Shown: in pieces, positions 42,860-51,267 of the stretch
How positions within the stretch are numbered: position 1 is the stretch's first letter
Layout: the number at the start of each line of letters is the position of its first letter
From: JAGVSR01 sp033765145
Lineage (GTDB): Bacteria; Pseudomonadota; Alphaproteobacteria; Rhizobiales; Hyphomicrobiaceae
Direction of reading: 5' to 3'
DNA length: 64,000 bases
Assembly: GCA_033765145.1 (NCBI GenBank)
Contig: JANRIH010000020.1
Location: 1 to 64,000 of the forward strand
Position numbers and translations under genes: made by a program
Notes under the pieces: generated by a model
Told to the model about the DNA's origin: nothing
Database searches by the model: none
Seen by the model: only the letters and a program-made list of their open reading frames with translations

Positions 42860-43804
42860 ATGACGCCGCCGACATCGCGCAGGCTACCCTTCTGGCGCAC
42901 GGTCATCGACGCCCACGTCGAGACGATCGGGCTCTTTCCGCTACTGGCTCGGGTCGCATGGCCGTGGCTCGCTGTTCTCATGCTGGTGATGTCGGCGCTC
43001 TACTGGCTGCTCTGGCCGCTGGAGCAGGCCATCGTCGCCAACGGCGGGACCGGTTCCTACGCCATGCTGATCTTGCCGACATTCGTCCCGCTCATGATCG
43101 GGGCGTTCGTCGCCGTCCCCTGGCATCGCGCGCTTCTCAAGGGCGAAGCGATCTCGTCGATGACGGGCTTGCGCCTCATGCCCATCGCACTGCGCTATTT
43201 CGGCTGGACGAGCTTCTTCGCGATGTTTCTCATGGGGCCGCTCATTGCCGGCTACGTTTACGCGGATATTTCGGCGTCATTCGCGGGTGCCATCAGCGCC
43301 GACATCGACAGCCCCAGCACGGGCGGGCCCAGCACGGACGGGACGGCTGCGAGCCTTGTGGGCGGGTCTGCGCCTTGGCTCGACGGACCCGCCATGATCG
43401 TCGGAATCATGCTCACGATCTTCGGACCCTTGGCGCTCTGCATGTTTATTCCAACGCGGCTCACGCTCATGCTGCCCGCCATCGCCGTCGGGGCAGCCGA
43501 ACCCGACCCGAGCGCCATCTGGAAGGCAACCCGCGGCAATTTCTGGCGTCTCTACCTCGGGGGGCTCTTGGCGCTCCTCATCCCGGTCACACTCATGCTG
43601 TTCCAGACCGCCGTCGAAGCGCCGCCCGCGACGCGCGGCGCGTTCATTGCGAGTTCGATCATGACCGACATGATCCTGTTCCTCGCGGGCATGGTTGAGG
43701 TGACGTTCCTGTCGATCGCCTATCAGCGCCTGGTGCTCGATCCGGGACTTCCGGAAACCAAGCCGGCCCAATGGCCCTTGGCAACGACCGATAAATTCCC
43801 GTAA
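42860..43804 (+). CDS. Multi-spanning membrane protein of unknown function
   Basis: The 314-residue protein has six or so predicted helices. They lie in VAWPWLAVLMLVMSALYWLL, YAMLILPTFVPLMIGAFVAV, FFAMFLMGPLIAGYVYAD, MIVGIMLTIFGPLALCMFI, LYLGGLLALLIPVTLMLF and MTDMILFLAGMVEVTFLSIA. Between helices 3 and 4 is a Ser/Gly-rich loop. The RTVIDAHVETI start and the P-x-AIWKATRGNFWRLY segment are typical of hypothetical proteins of alphaproteobacteria that resemble the glycerophosphoryl diester phosphodiesterase membrane domain, but I cannot prove this. ATG 42860 is preferred to the TTG at 42794. The HTH regulator follows after 36 bases. Confidence 0.7.
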   Translation: MTPPTSRRLPFWRTVIDAHVETIGLFPLLARVAWPWLAVLMLVMSALYWLLWPLEQAIVANGGTGSYAMLILPTFVPLMIGAFVAVPWHRALLKGEAISSMTGLRLMPIALRYFGWTSFFAMFLMGPLIAGYVYADISASFAGAISADIDSPSTGGPSTDGTAASLVGGSAPWLDGPAMIVGIMLTIFGPLALCMFIPTRLTLMLPAIAVGAAEPDPSAIWKATRGNFWRLYLGGLLALLIPVTLMLFQTAVEAPPATRGAFIASSIMTDMILFLAGMVEVTFLSIAYQRLVLDPGLPETKPAQWPLATTDKFP

Positions 43805-43840
43805 CGTCCGGCAAAATCATATCTCGCGATACCGGTCGAC

Positions 43841-44626
43841 ATGACGTCCAAGCGGAATTCAGACTCGGTTCCCACCCGCGCCGCCGCCGTGCAAATGCTG
43901 AAGACCGCACTGGTCGAGCGGAAGATGACGCAGGCGGAACTTGCCGACGCGGCCGAGTGCCACGAGAAAACCGTTCAGAACTTGATGGGTGGGCGAACGG
44001 TTCGCGACCAGACGCTGTTCGATGTCGCGATGGTTCTGGGACTCGATTACGCGCGCCTCAAAGAGCTGTGGTTTGGTGCGATGCCCGTCGCGCAGCCGAT
44101 GGAACTCAAGGGCGAGGGTGGTCTCGTCGCCCCGGTCTACATGGGCGCCTACACACGCGCCGCCGTCGACCAGTACATCGGCAGCTACCTGACGCTCCGG
44201 CCGTCGTTCACGAAACCCGGCGTCGTCGTCGCGTACCGCACGGACGTTGTCTGGGACCCTGAATGGCCAAGTCTCCTGTTCGAGGAACGCGAGCGCCCCG
44301 ACCAGCCATTCTCGCATCGCGGGCGGCTCTACATCCCGTCGTCGTCCATGTTCATTCATCTGGTCTCGCTGACCAAGGGCGCGATGCGGATGGTGGTCGT
44401 TTCCCAGCTCGACACCCAGGGCGAGATGCGGGGACTAATCACGACGCTCAACAAGCAGGGGCGCTTCTTCGTCCCCGTATCGGCGCCGATCGTCTACATG
44501 CTGCGCGTGGACTTCAAAGACACCCCGTTGGGCGAGATCGGGCCCGGTTCCGCGGCGCATGAAGTCTACACCCAGATCCTCGATCAAACGGTTGCCGACG
44601 GTTATGCGAAGCTCGTCTCGCCGTAA
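43841..44626 (+). CDS. XRE-type helix-turn-helix protein with unassigned C-terminal domain
   Basis: The 261-residue protein has an N-terminal Cro/C1-type helix-turn-helix (KMTQAELADAAECHEKTVQNLMGGRTVRDQTLFDVA, about residues 29-65). A C-terminal domain of about 170 residues begins near YMGAYTRAAVDQYIGSYLTLRPSF, contains RGRLYIPSSSMFIHLVSLTKG and ends with PIVYMLRVDF. I do not recognise that domain; the pattern of strands and aromatic residues suggests a beta-rich sensor. It may regulate the preceding membrane protein, from which it is 36 bases away. DNA binding is likely; the ligand is unknown. Confidence 0.78.
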   Translation: MTSKRNSDSVPTRAAAVQMLKTALVERKMTQAELADAAECHEKTVQNLMGGRTVRDQTLFDVAMVLGLDYARLKELWFGAMPVAQPMELKGEGGLVAPVYMGAYTRAAVDQYIGSYLTLRPSFTKPGVVVAYRTDVVWDPEWPSLLFEERERPDQPFSHRGRLYIPSSSMFIHLVSLTKGAMRMVVVSQLDTQGEMRGLITTLNKQGRFFVPVSAPIVYMLRVDFKDTPLGEIGPGSAAHEVYTQILDQTVADGYAKLVSP

Positions 44627-44658
44627 GTGACGAGCGATCCGAATTCGCCGTGCCGTGC

Positions 44659-45822
44659 TCAGGTCCGCCGCTGCTCGATGCCGTTCGAAGCGCTCTGCTT
44701 CATGTCCGCCCGTCGTGCGGTCGCGCTGGCCCGGCGGCGTTCCTCGGGTGCAACTTCGAAGCTGGCCGATCGGATGCCCTCGAAATGCGCGCGCAAATCG
44801 ACGGTCGACCGGCGGCCAACGTCGCGCCGATGGGTCTTGATCCAGCGGTCGGCTTCAAGCCGGCCACCATCATAGAGCAACGTGATCAGCGCGAGGTCAG
44901 GCTTCATCTTGGAATCGTCGCTCAACGTGCCAGTGTAGGGCGCGGCTTCGACGATATGAAAGCGGTGCTGAGCTAGCGGGCGAAGGCGGCCGATGCGCGA
45001 GCGGACGCTGCCGCGCAGCGCCTCGCGCGCGGTTTCGATCGTCTCGACGTCGCGGATCAGCGGCGCGTTGAACGTCAGGCGGTTCATGTGCGCCTGGATC
45101 TCGCGGGCGCCCGTCGGCGTCCCTTCCTTCTTCAACGGCGAGAGCTGCACGATCAAGGTATCGGGGACCGGGCTCTCCATGGCCAACGTTACGAGGTCGG
45201 GATTTGCGGAGAAGCCGCCATCCCAGTAGGCGACGCCATCGATCTCAACGGCGTGATGGATCATCGGCAAGCAGCAGGAGGCCAACACGGCCTCGACGGA
45301 GATCTCATGGCGGCGAAAGAGCCGCGCGTGCCCCGAGGCGACTTCCGTCGCGGCGATCAGGAGTTCGATCGGCGACCGCTCGCGAATAGCGCCAAAATCG
45401 ATGCTCGACGCGAGGAGGCTCCTCAGGGGATCGAAACCGAGCGGATTGAACTCGTAGGGAGACCAGAGCTGCGCCACGGACGCGAAGGCGCTCGATCGGC
45501 TGAGCGAGAACAACAGCGGGTTCAGGCGCACGAGGTCGGGAAGGCCCGCCCGATGGACGGCGTCCCAGATCTCGCGCAGCTTCGCGCGCGCTTTGTCCCG
45601 GCCGCCGTCTGCCAGACCCGCGGCCACGGCGACGGCGTTGATCGCACCGGCACTCGTTGCGCTGATCCAACCGATTTCGAGCGACGGCTCCTCGAGCAGC
45701 CGGTCCAAAACGCCCCAGGTGAAAGCACCGTGCGTGCCGCCGCCCTGAAGCGCCAAGTTGATGCGGCTGCGCTTCCGAAAGATTGTCAATGCACTACCCC
45801 GCTTGCCCTTGCCGGTATTCAA
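44659..45822 (-). CDS. Patatin-like phospholipase family protein
   Basis: The 387-residue protein has a patatin fold, which hydrolyses acyl ester bonds of phospholipids with a Ser-Asp dyad. The oxyanion glycine cluster reads NLALQGGGTHGAFTWGVLD, the serine lies in SATSAGAIN, and the aspartate in AYWDGGFSANPDL. The nucleophile motif has alanine in place of the first glycine of G-x-S-x-G. The start is a TTG at 45822 directly after a stop codon; a second TTG at 45789 is an alternative. The C-terminal third is basic, with Arg/Ala-rich sequence. It is co-directional with but apart from btuD. Confidence 0.85.
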   Translation of the reverse strand: MNTGKGKRGSALTIFRKRSRINLALQGGGTHGAFTWGVLDRLLEEPSLEIGWISATSAGAINAVAVAAGLADGGRDKARAKLREIWDAVHRAGLPDLVRLNPLLFSLSRSSAFASVAQLWSPYEFNPLGFDPLRSLLASSIDFGAIRERSPIELLIAATEVASGHARLFRRHEISVEAVLASCCLPMIHHAVEIDGVAYWDGGFSANPDLVTLAMESPVPDTLIVQLSPLKKEGTPTGAREIQAHMNRLTFNAPLIRDVETIETAREALRGSVRSRIGRLRPLAQHRFHIVEAAPYTGTLSDDSKMKPDLALITLLYDGGRLEADRWIKTHRRDVGRRSTVDLRAHFEGIRSASFEVAPEERRRASATARRADMKQSASNGIEQRRT

Positions 45823-45861
45823 TCACACCGGACGTCAGGACTTTGGCACGAGGCTTGGACC

Positions 45862-46653
45862 CTATGATGTCAGTGCGGCCATGGGCAGCACAGCTGGCAC
45901 TCCGTCGATGCAGACCAGCTTTGCGCGAATGCCGTAGGCTCGCGACAAGTTGTCCTCCGTGATGACATCCGTGGCCGAACCCCAGGCCAACGTTGCCCCA
46001 TCCTTGAGCAACAGCACGCGATGGCAGTAGCGGAGCGCCATGGAGAGGTCGTGCAGCACGACAACGACGGCGCGATCGCGAGCCGCAATACCCGACAGCG
46101 TTTCGAAGAGACGCAATACGTGCTCGGGGTCGAGACCCGCGGTCGGCTCATCGGCCAGAAGAACGGGCGCCTCCTGCGCAAGCGCGCGCGCCAGCAGAAC
46201 ACGCGCGCGTTCACCGCCTGACAATTCGGTTACGGGCCGATGGCGAATGCCTGCGAGTTCCATCGTCGCGATGGCGTTCTCGATCGCGATCCGATCGCGC
46301 GGGCTGTCCGCGGCTGCCGACGTCACGCGATGGGGCAAGCGCCCCAGTGCCACAATCCTTTCGACCGACAGCGGCCAATGCACGACGCGATCCTGCGGGA
46401 CGTAAGCAATATGCCGGCCGATCTCGCGGCGGTCTAATGCGCGCAGTTCGCGATCACCAAGCATGACGTTGCCCGCGCCAGGATCGCGAAGCCCCGCGAG
46501 TGCGCGCATCAGCGTCGACTTGCCGGCGCCATTCGGGCCCGCGATGGCGACGAACTCGCCGGGAACGGCGGCGAAATCGACGCCCGACAACACGCTGCGC
46601 CTGCCAAGGCTCATCGAAAGCGCGCGACAGGTGAGCGTCGGACCTGGGGTCAT
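45862..46653 (-). CDS. btuD: Vitamin B12 ABC transporter ATP-binding protein
   Basis: The 263-residue protein is the ATPase of a FecCD-type importer. Walker A is GPNGAGKST, the signature LSGGERARVLLARAL, Walker B VLLADEPTAGLD, and the switch histidine lies in VVVLHDLSMA. By sequence alone it resembles HmuV of haem systems. The unit, however, starts behind a cobalamin riboswitch and a BtuB-like receptor, so B12 is the better substrate. Its ATG overlaps the btuC stop as ATGA, showing translational coupling. Confidence 0.88.
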   Translation of the reverse strand: MTPGPTLTCRALSMSLGRRSVLSGVDFAAVPGEFVAIAGPNGAGKSTLMRALAGLRDPGAGNVMLGDRELRALDRREIGRHIAYVPQDRVVHWPLSVERIVALGRLPHRVTSAAADSPRDRIAIENAIATMELAGIRHRPVTELSGGERARVLLARALAQEAPVLLADEPTAGLDPEHVLRLFETLSGIAARDRAVVVVLHDLSMALRYCHRVLLLKDGATLAWGSATDVITEDNLSRAYGIRAKLVCIDGVPAVLPMAALTS

Positions 46654-47615
46654 GGTGCCAAGTCCCTTCGGAGCCTCAGGACCAGCCAGAGGAAGAACGG
46701 CGCGCCGACGAGCGCGGTCAGGACACCAAGGCGGAGTTCTCCCAAGGGAGAGATAAGCCGAAGGCCCACATCCGCCAGCAACACGAGCGCAGCGCCACCA
46801 AATAGACTAGGCACCAGGAGACGGCCCGGCTCGTTTCCGAGCCACGGCCTCAGGACATGCGGCACCACGAGACCGACGAACGAGATCGCGCCGGTCACCG
46901 CTGTCGCCGCTCCGACAGCGAGTGCCGTTCCGCCGACGACCTGCCAGCGCAGTCGCCCGGGATCGACGCCGAGGTTCTGGGCTGCGTCTTCGCCGAGCGT
47001 CAAGGCGTCGAGTGCGGTCGCCGTCGACAAGAGGAACACGATGCCGAGAAGGATCGCCGGGGCCGCGATCCAGACATGCACGAGGCTGCGGTCGGACAAT
47101 GAGCCCATGAGCCAGTAGAGCATCTCGGAAACCGCGAACGGATTGGCTGCTAGATTGAGCGCGAGCGAGGTCAGCGCGCCCGAGAGGCTCGAGATCGCCA
47201 CGCCGGCGAGGATCAGGGTCACTGATGAAGATCCGGCGCCGGCTAACATCACGAGCAGCAGTGTCGCGATGCCCGCGCCGACAAGACCGGCGAAGGGGAG
47301 TGCGGCCGCGGCGACTCCGGCGATCCCCGTATGGATCGCGATTACTGCGCCGAGCGCTGCACCGCCCGAGATCCCGAGGATCCCGGGTTCGGCCAGCGGA
47401 TTTCGCAGATAGCCTTGCAGCACCGCGCCCGCGAGGCCGAGGGCCGCGCCGACGAGGAAGCCCAGAATGGCGCGCGGCAGACGAACTTCGAACAGGATCG
47501 TGCGCGCGGCATCGGCGCTGCCGGGCAGGCCTGCTCCGTCGGCGCCGATCGCCAGGGACAGGAGGAATGCGGCGATGGCCAGCCCCGCCAAGGCCAAATC
47601 CTTGCCGTGCGTCAC
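46650..47615 (-). CDS. btuC: Vitamin B12 ABC transporter permease
   Basis: The 321-residue protein is a FecCD-family permease with nine to ten predicted helices. It contains LPRAILGFLVGAALGLAGAVLQG, NPLAEPGILGISGGAALGAV, ISFVGLVVPHVLRPWLG and PLGELRLGVLTALVGAPFF, all strong family blocks. The real start is the GTG at 47615, because the open frame further upstream lacks homology and overlaps btuF. The GTG overlaps the btuF stop by four bases, and its own stop overlaps the btuD start. Confidence 0.9.
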   Translation of the reverse strand: MTHGKDLALAGLAIAAFLLSLAIGADGAGLPGSADAARTILFEVRLPRAILGFLVGAALGLAGAVLQGYLRNPLAEPGILGISGGAALGAVIAIHTGIAGVAAAALPFAGLVGAGIATLLLVMLAGAGSSSVTLILAGVAISSLSGALTSLALNLAANPFAVSEMLYWLMGSLSDRSLVHVWIAAPAILLGIVFLLSTATALDALTLGEDAAQNLGVDPGRLRWQVVGGTALAVGAATAVTGAISFVGLVVPHVLRPWLGNEPGRLLVPSLFGGAALVLLADVGLRLISPLGELRLGVLTALVGAPFFLWLVLRLRRDLAP

Positions 47616-48556
47616 TTGAAACTCCCGGCATCGCGGCCGAGGGTGCCGGTGGCTGCGAGCCTCTGGCGCGCGGAGGCGAGGCGCGCGACGGCATCGATGA
47701 TACGCGGTGTGCCGCACAGCCATTCCGCCATGGGGATGTGAACCGCGGGTCGCGTCGTCGCGAGATCGCGGAAGGCCGGATGGCGAAGATTGTCGGCGAG
47801 GATAGTGCGGTAGTTGCTCGCGGCATTCGCAAGCACGATCACATCGGGCGGCGTCGCGACGAGCGTTTCGAGCGAGACGCGCCCGGTCGGTCCACGCGCG
47901 ACACGGCCGGCGAGATTGTCGAAGCCTGCCGTCGTCAGGATGTCGTCGACGAGACTTCCCGGACCCGATGCGATGCTGTTCACCTGCATGGCGACCGCCG
48001 TCGGGCGGGGACCGGGCCGTTCCGTCTCCACGCGGATCGCGGCCAGCCGTTCCTTGAACTCGGCGATCATAGCGGCACCGCGCTCGGCCTCGCCCGAGGC
48101 CATTGCGATGACCTTCACCATCTCCTCGATACCCGCCATGTTCGACGCCATCGGCACGATGACGACATTGCGCCCGAGACGGCGCAGGAGATCGACCGTC
48201 GCGGGTGTCGTCCACTCGCCCGCGAAAATGACATCGGGATCGAGGTTCAAGACCTCTTCGGCCGAGCCGGAGACGGCCGGGATGCCGCGTGCTTCACGAT
48301 GAAGAACGGACATCGAGGGATCCGTGGCGAGAAAACTCAATCCCGCGATCCGCTCGCGGGGAACGAGGTCGAGCAGCACCTGATCGACACAGAGGTTGAG
48401 GGACACGATACGCCGGGGCGGCGCGATGGGAGCGCGTGCGCCCGTCATCGTCGCCGCCACAGCTTCGACGCCCGTCTCGGGTGCAAGCGAACCCGCGCCC
48501 GCTCCGAAGAGAGCGAGGGCCGCAAGACCGGTGATCCAGGCGCTCACATCGCGCAT
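47612..48556 (-). CDS. btuF: Vitamin B12 ABC transporter substrate-binding protein
   Basis: The 314-residue protein has a signal peptide near residues 1-25 and a two-lobed periplasmic binding fold. Typical blocks are PPRRIVSLNLCVDQVLLDLVP, RLGRNVVIVPMASNMAGIEEMV, ASGPGSLVDDILTTAGFDNLA and LVATPPDVIVLANAASN. The ATG at 48556 begins five bases after the btuB stop. The longer frame to 48628 overlaps btuB and is rejected. It delivers cobalamin from the receptor to BtuCD. Confidence 0.87.
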   Translation of the reverse strand: MRDVSAWITGLAALALFGAGAGSLAPETGVEAVAATMTGARAPIAPPRRIVSLNLCVDQVLLDLVPRERIAGLSFLATDPSMSVLHREARGIPAVSGSAEEVLNLDPDVIFAGEWTTPATVDLLRRLGRNVVIVPMASNMAGIEEMVKVIAMASGEAERGAAMIAEFKERLAAIRVETERPGPRPTAVAMQVNSIASGPGSLVDDILTTAGFDNLAGRVARGPTGRVSLETLVATPPDVIVLANAASNYRTILADNLRHPAFRDLATTRPAVHIPMAEWLCGTPRIIDAVARLASARQRLAATGTLGRDAGSFK

Positions 48557-48560
48557 TCGC

Positions 48561-50747
48561 TCATCGACCTCCGCCGGCGGCCCACGCGCGCGTCGCCGGC
48601 TCTTCGTAGGTGAAGCGGACGCCAGCATAGGCGGCGAGATCGGCCGTCTCGTAGCCGAACACTTCCTGGTAGTCCTCCTTCAAGGCATTTTCGACGCGAC
48701 CGTAAATTTCCACGCCTGGCGCCAGCTGGTAGCTCGCCGCGACGTTGACGAGCCAATAGCTGTCGAGTGTCACGAACTCCGAACCGAAGAATACGGGCGG
48801 CGGCAGATTGAGGAACGCGAGATCCGGCGTTTCGCCATTGTAGATGGCGGCGACATTGAGCGTTCCGCGACCCTCTAGGAAGACGTAGTTCACGTCGAAC
48901 CGCGCGGCATGCTCGGGACGGCGGATCTCGGCCAGCCCGCTCGAATCTTCCGAGTTGAGCCACGTGTATGCGGCGCCGACCGTGACATCCGTCGTGACCA
49001 GCGCGCGGCCGGCCACCTCGATGCCGCGCCGTTCGCTTTCGCCCTCGAGATTGACGAGCGTGTTGCCGAACCCGACGATCTCGTTCTCGAGGTTGGCTTC
49101 GAAGTACGTCACGTCGATGGTCGCGCGGCCAGCGATGACGGAGAATTCGACACCGGCGTCCCAGCTGACGCTCTCTTCGGGTGTCAGGTCCGGGTTGCCG
49201 ACGAATGTGCCGAGAATGGAGCCGTACTGCTCGAACATACCGGGGAGCGCGACCGCTGTCCCGACGCTTGCATGAGGACGAATGCCGATTTCTTTCACAT
49301 CGACCGACACGCCTGTTTTCCAGGTCGTGAAGTCCTCGAAGCTGTCGTTGTCCTCGTGCCGGATGCTGGCGATCGGGAAGATGCGATCGAAGAGTTCGCC
49401 GCGGTACTCGGCGGCATAGGCGACGCGTTCACGCTCACGCTCGAGATTGTCGGTGAAGAATGCGCTCGGTGTGAACGTCTCGTTCTCTTTCTCGGCGAGA
49501 CCGCTCACAGTGTTCCGGAGCCCGATGCCATCCAGCCCGAAACGCGCTGTCGCGAGATAGTAATACCGATCGCGATGATTGTCGTAGGTGGCGTCGTCGA
49601 AGATGCCAGCATCGGCCCGGTCGTAGCTCGAGAAGGTCGAGTCGTTGAAGTTGTACCCGACGACGTGGGTGAGCGCGCCGCCAAGCGTGTCCCACGTAAG
49701 CTTGCCGCCGCCGAGCCAGACGACGGCATCGCTTTCGTTGGCGGAATCGACGGCCGTCTGGCGCATGCCGACAGGGCCGGTGAACGAGTCGTAATCTGCG
49801 AGCGTCGCCGTGCGGCGCAGATTGAAGTCGATGCTGATGCCTTCGACGATCGAAACACCTGAGCGAATATTGAACCCGCTGCGGCGGAACCCGTCCTCTT
49901 CGTCGCCTTCCGGCGCGATATTGAAGCCATCCGTCTCGCGATAGCTGACGCTGCCTGCGAAATAGCCGCGCTCGTTGCCGGCCGAGACGCCGCCCGTTAC
50001 GTCGCGCGTGCCGAAGCTGCCGCCTTCCACGCGACCGCGGAACGTCAAAGGCCCTTTGCCGCCCCGCGTGACGATATTGATGACGCCGCCGATGGCGCGC
50101 GATCCGTAAAGGCCCGACTGCACGCCTCGAATGACTTCAATCCTCTCGATGTCGTCAGCCGACAGGTTCGAGAAGTCGAATTCTCCGCTGTTGGTGTCGT
50201 TGGCCTCGACGCCGTCGATAATGACGAGAGTGTGGTTGCCTTCGGCGCCGCGCAGACGCACCTGCGTCAGCTGCCCGCCGCCGCCCGACGACCCGACGTG
50301 CACGCCGGGCATGCTGCGGAGCGCGTCAGCGGCATTGCGGATCTGGCGGGCGCGCAACTCGGCGCCTGTGATCACGCTGATCGGTGTCGCGAGCTTGCGG
50401 GCTTCGATTCCGCCCGCAATGTCGTCGCTTTCGGCCGTGACGGGCGGCGCGCTCTCTGCCGGCTGTGCCGTTCCCGCCGCTTCGCCCGCGCCGCCGGACG
50501 AGTCCGATGACGATGGGGAGGCTGATTGCGCGGCATCGCTCGACGTCGATTCTGTCAACGCGCCGCCGCTCTTCTTCTTGGCGCTCTTTGCTTCGAGTGT
50601 CGCGCCATCGACGACGATTTCCGGCAAGGCCGTCGCGTCACTCGCGGCCATTTCCTGAGCTGCGAGGGGGGATGCGAGGAGGGCCGACGTCAGGATAAGC
50701 GCGAGCGTCGAACCGGATTGCCTGAGATGGTGAGTTTGAATTGCCAT
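48561..50747 (-). CDS. btuB: TonB-dependent cobalamin receptor
   Basis: The 728-residue outer-membrane protein has a signal peptide ending near PLAAQ and a TonB-box-like PEIVVDG at about residues 42-48. A low-complexity Ser/Ala linker covers about 55-110. The plug domain follows with PISVITGAELRARQIRNAADALRSM, TLVIIDGVEANDT and VQSGLYGSRAIGGVINIVTR. A 22-strand barrel ends with a C-terminal aromatic strand (AYAGVRFTYEEP). It is the first gene after the cobalamin riboswitch. The long linker between TonB box and plug is unusual. Confidence 0.92.
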   Translation of the reverse strand: MAIQTHHLRQSGSTLALILTSALLASPLAAQEMAASDATALPEIVVDGATLEAKSAKKKSGGALTESTSSDAAQSASPSSSDSSGGAGEAAGTAQPAESAPPVTAESDDIAGGIEARKLATPISVITGAELRARQIRNAADALRSMPGVHVGSSGGGGQLTQVRLRGAEGNHTLVIIDGVEANDTNSGEFDFSNLSADDIERIEVIRGVQSGLYGSRAIGGVINIVTRGGKGPLTFRGRVEGGSFGTRDVTGGVSAGNERGYFAGSVSYRETDGFNIAPEGDEEDGFRRSGFNIRSGVSIVEGISIDFNLRRTATLADYDSFTGPVGMRQTAVDSANESDAVVWLGGGKLTWDTLGGALTHVVGYNFNDSTFSSYDRADAGIFDDATYDNHRDRYYYLATARFGLDGIGLRNTVSGLAEKENETFTPSAFFTDNLERERERVAYAAEYRGELFDRIFPIASIRHEDNDSFEDFTTWKTGVSVDVKEIGIRPHASVGTAVALPGMFEQYGSILGTFVGNPDLTPEESVSWDAGVEFSVIAGRATIDVTYFEANLENEIVGFGNTLVNLEGESERRGIEVAGRALVTTDVTVGAAYTWLNSEDSSGLAEIRRPEHAARFDVNYVFLEGRGTLNVAAIYNGETPDLAFLNLPPPVFFGSEFVTLDSYWLVNVAASYQLAPGVEIYGRVENALKEDYQEVFGYETADLAAYAGVRFTYEEPATRAWAAGGGR

Positions 50748-50845
50748 TGCTCTACTCGTAGCGGTTGCTGCGAGAGCGACGGCGGACGGTGATCAATTGC
50801 GGCGGCGACGCGAGGTCGCTAGCCGCAGTTCGACCGGTCGATTGT

Positions 50846-50859
50846 CAGGAACGTTCCTG
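50846..50859. repeat. 14-base palindrome in the btuB leader
   Basis: CAGGAACGTTCCTG is self-complementary over all 14 bases and lies between the cobalamin aptamer and the btuB start. It might be an operator half-pair or fold in RNA with neighbouring bases. No known regulator site is matched. Confidence 0.35.
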
Positions 50860-50960
50860 GCACCCGCGCATGTCCGACGCTGCCCCCCAAAGGTTGCACA
50901 TCAGCCGCCACTACGGGTCTTCCGCTCCTCCGTGCGCCCCGCACGATGGATGGGCAGCAT

Positions 50961-51172
50961 GTGCCGGCAGGTCTCCTGGCTTGCGGTTCAGACGCTCGGC
51001 TCCAGCCTTCCCGTCAGCCCCGATGGTGCCGACAGTGGCATTTGTGGAGTGAGCTCACCGCTTACAGTTGCGGGGGCAGCCTCGGCTTTGGGCCTTGCGG
51101 CCCGCACCGTGTTCCCTTTTCACCCGCGGACCCGAGGGCCCGCGGAGACCGGTACAGCTCCGATGTGAACCT
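50961..51172 (-). ncRNA. Cobalamin riboswitch
   Basis: On the minus strand the aptamer begins near GTTCACATCGG, passes through GCCCCCGCAACTGTAAGCGG and GCCACTG...GGGAAGG, and ends with the B12 box AAGCCAGGAGACCTGCC at about 50965-50985. All conserved blocks are in order. It is followed by a 213-base leader and btuB. Adenosylcobalamin should repress the transporter operon. Confidence 0.96.
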
Positions 51173-51267
51173 CAGGGGTCAATGTTGTCAAGTTTTCACA
51201 GTTGTCTGGTCTCAACCTGTCGCGGGGCTGTGACGCGCACGCTCGCTGGTCCAGCCAAAGGAGAACA

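Noticed and set aside
46650..48215. Extended btuC frame of 521 codons
   Set aside because: The first 200 codons are an out-of-frame reading of btuF. Homology to FecCD permeases begins at the GTG at 47615.
45862..50747. Haem uptake (hmu) operon
   Set aside because: The ATPase and permease resemble HmuUV, but a complete cobalamin riboswitch in front of the receptor gene points to vitamin B12.
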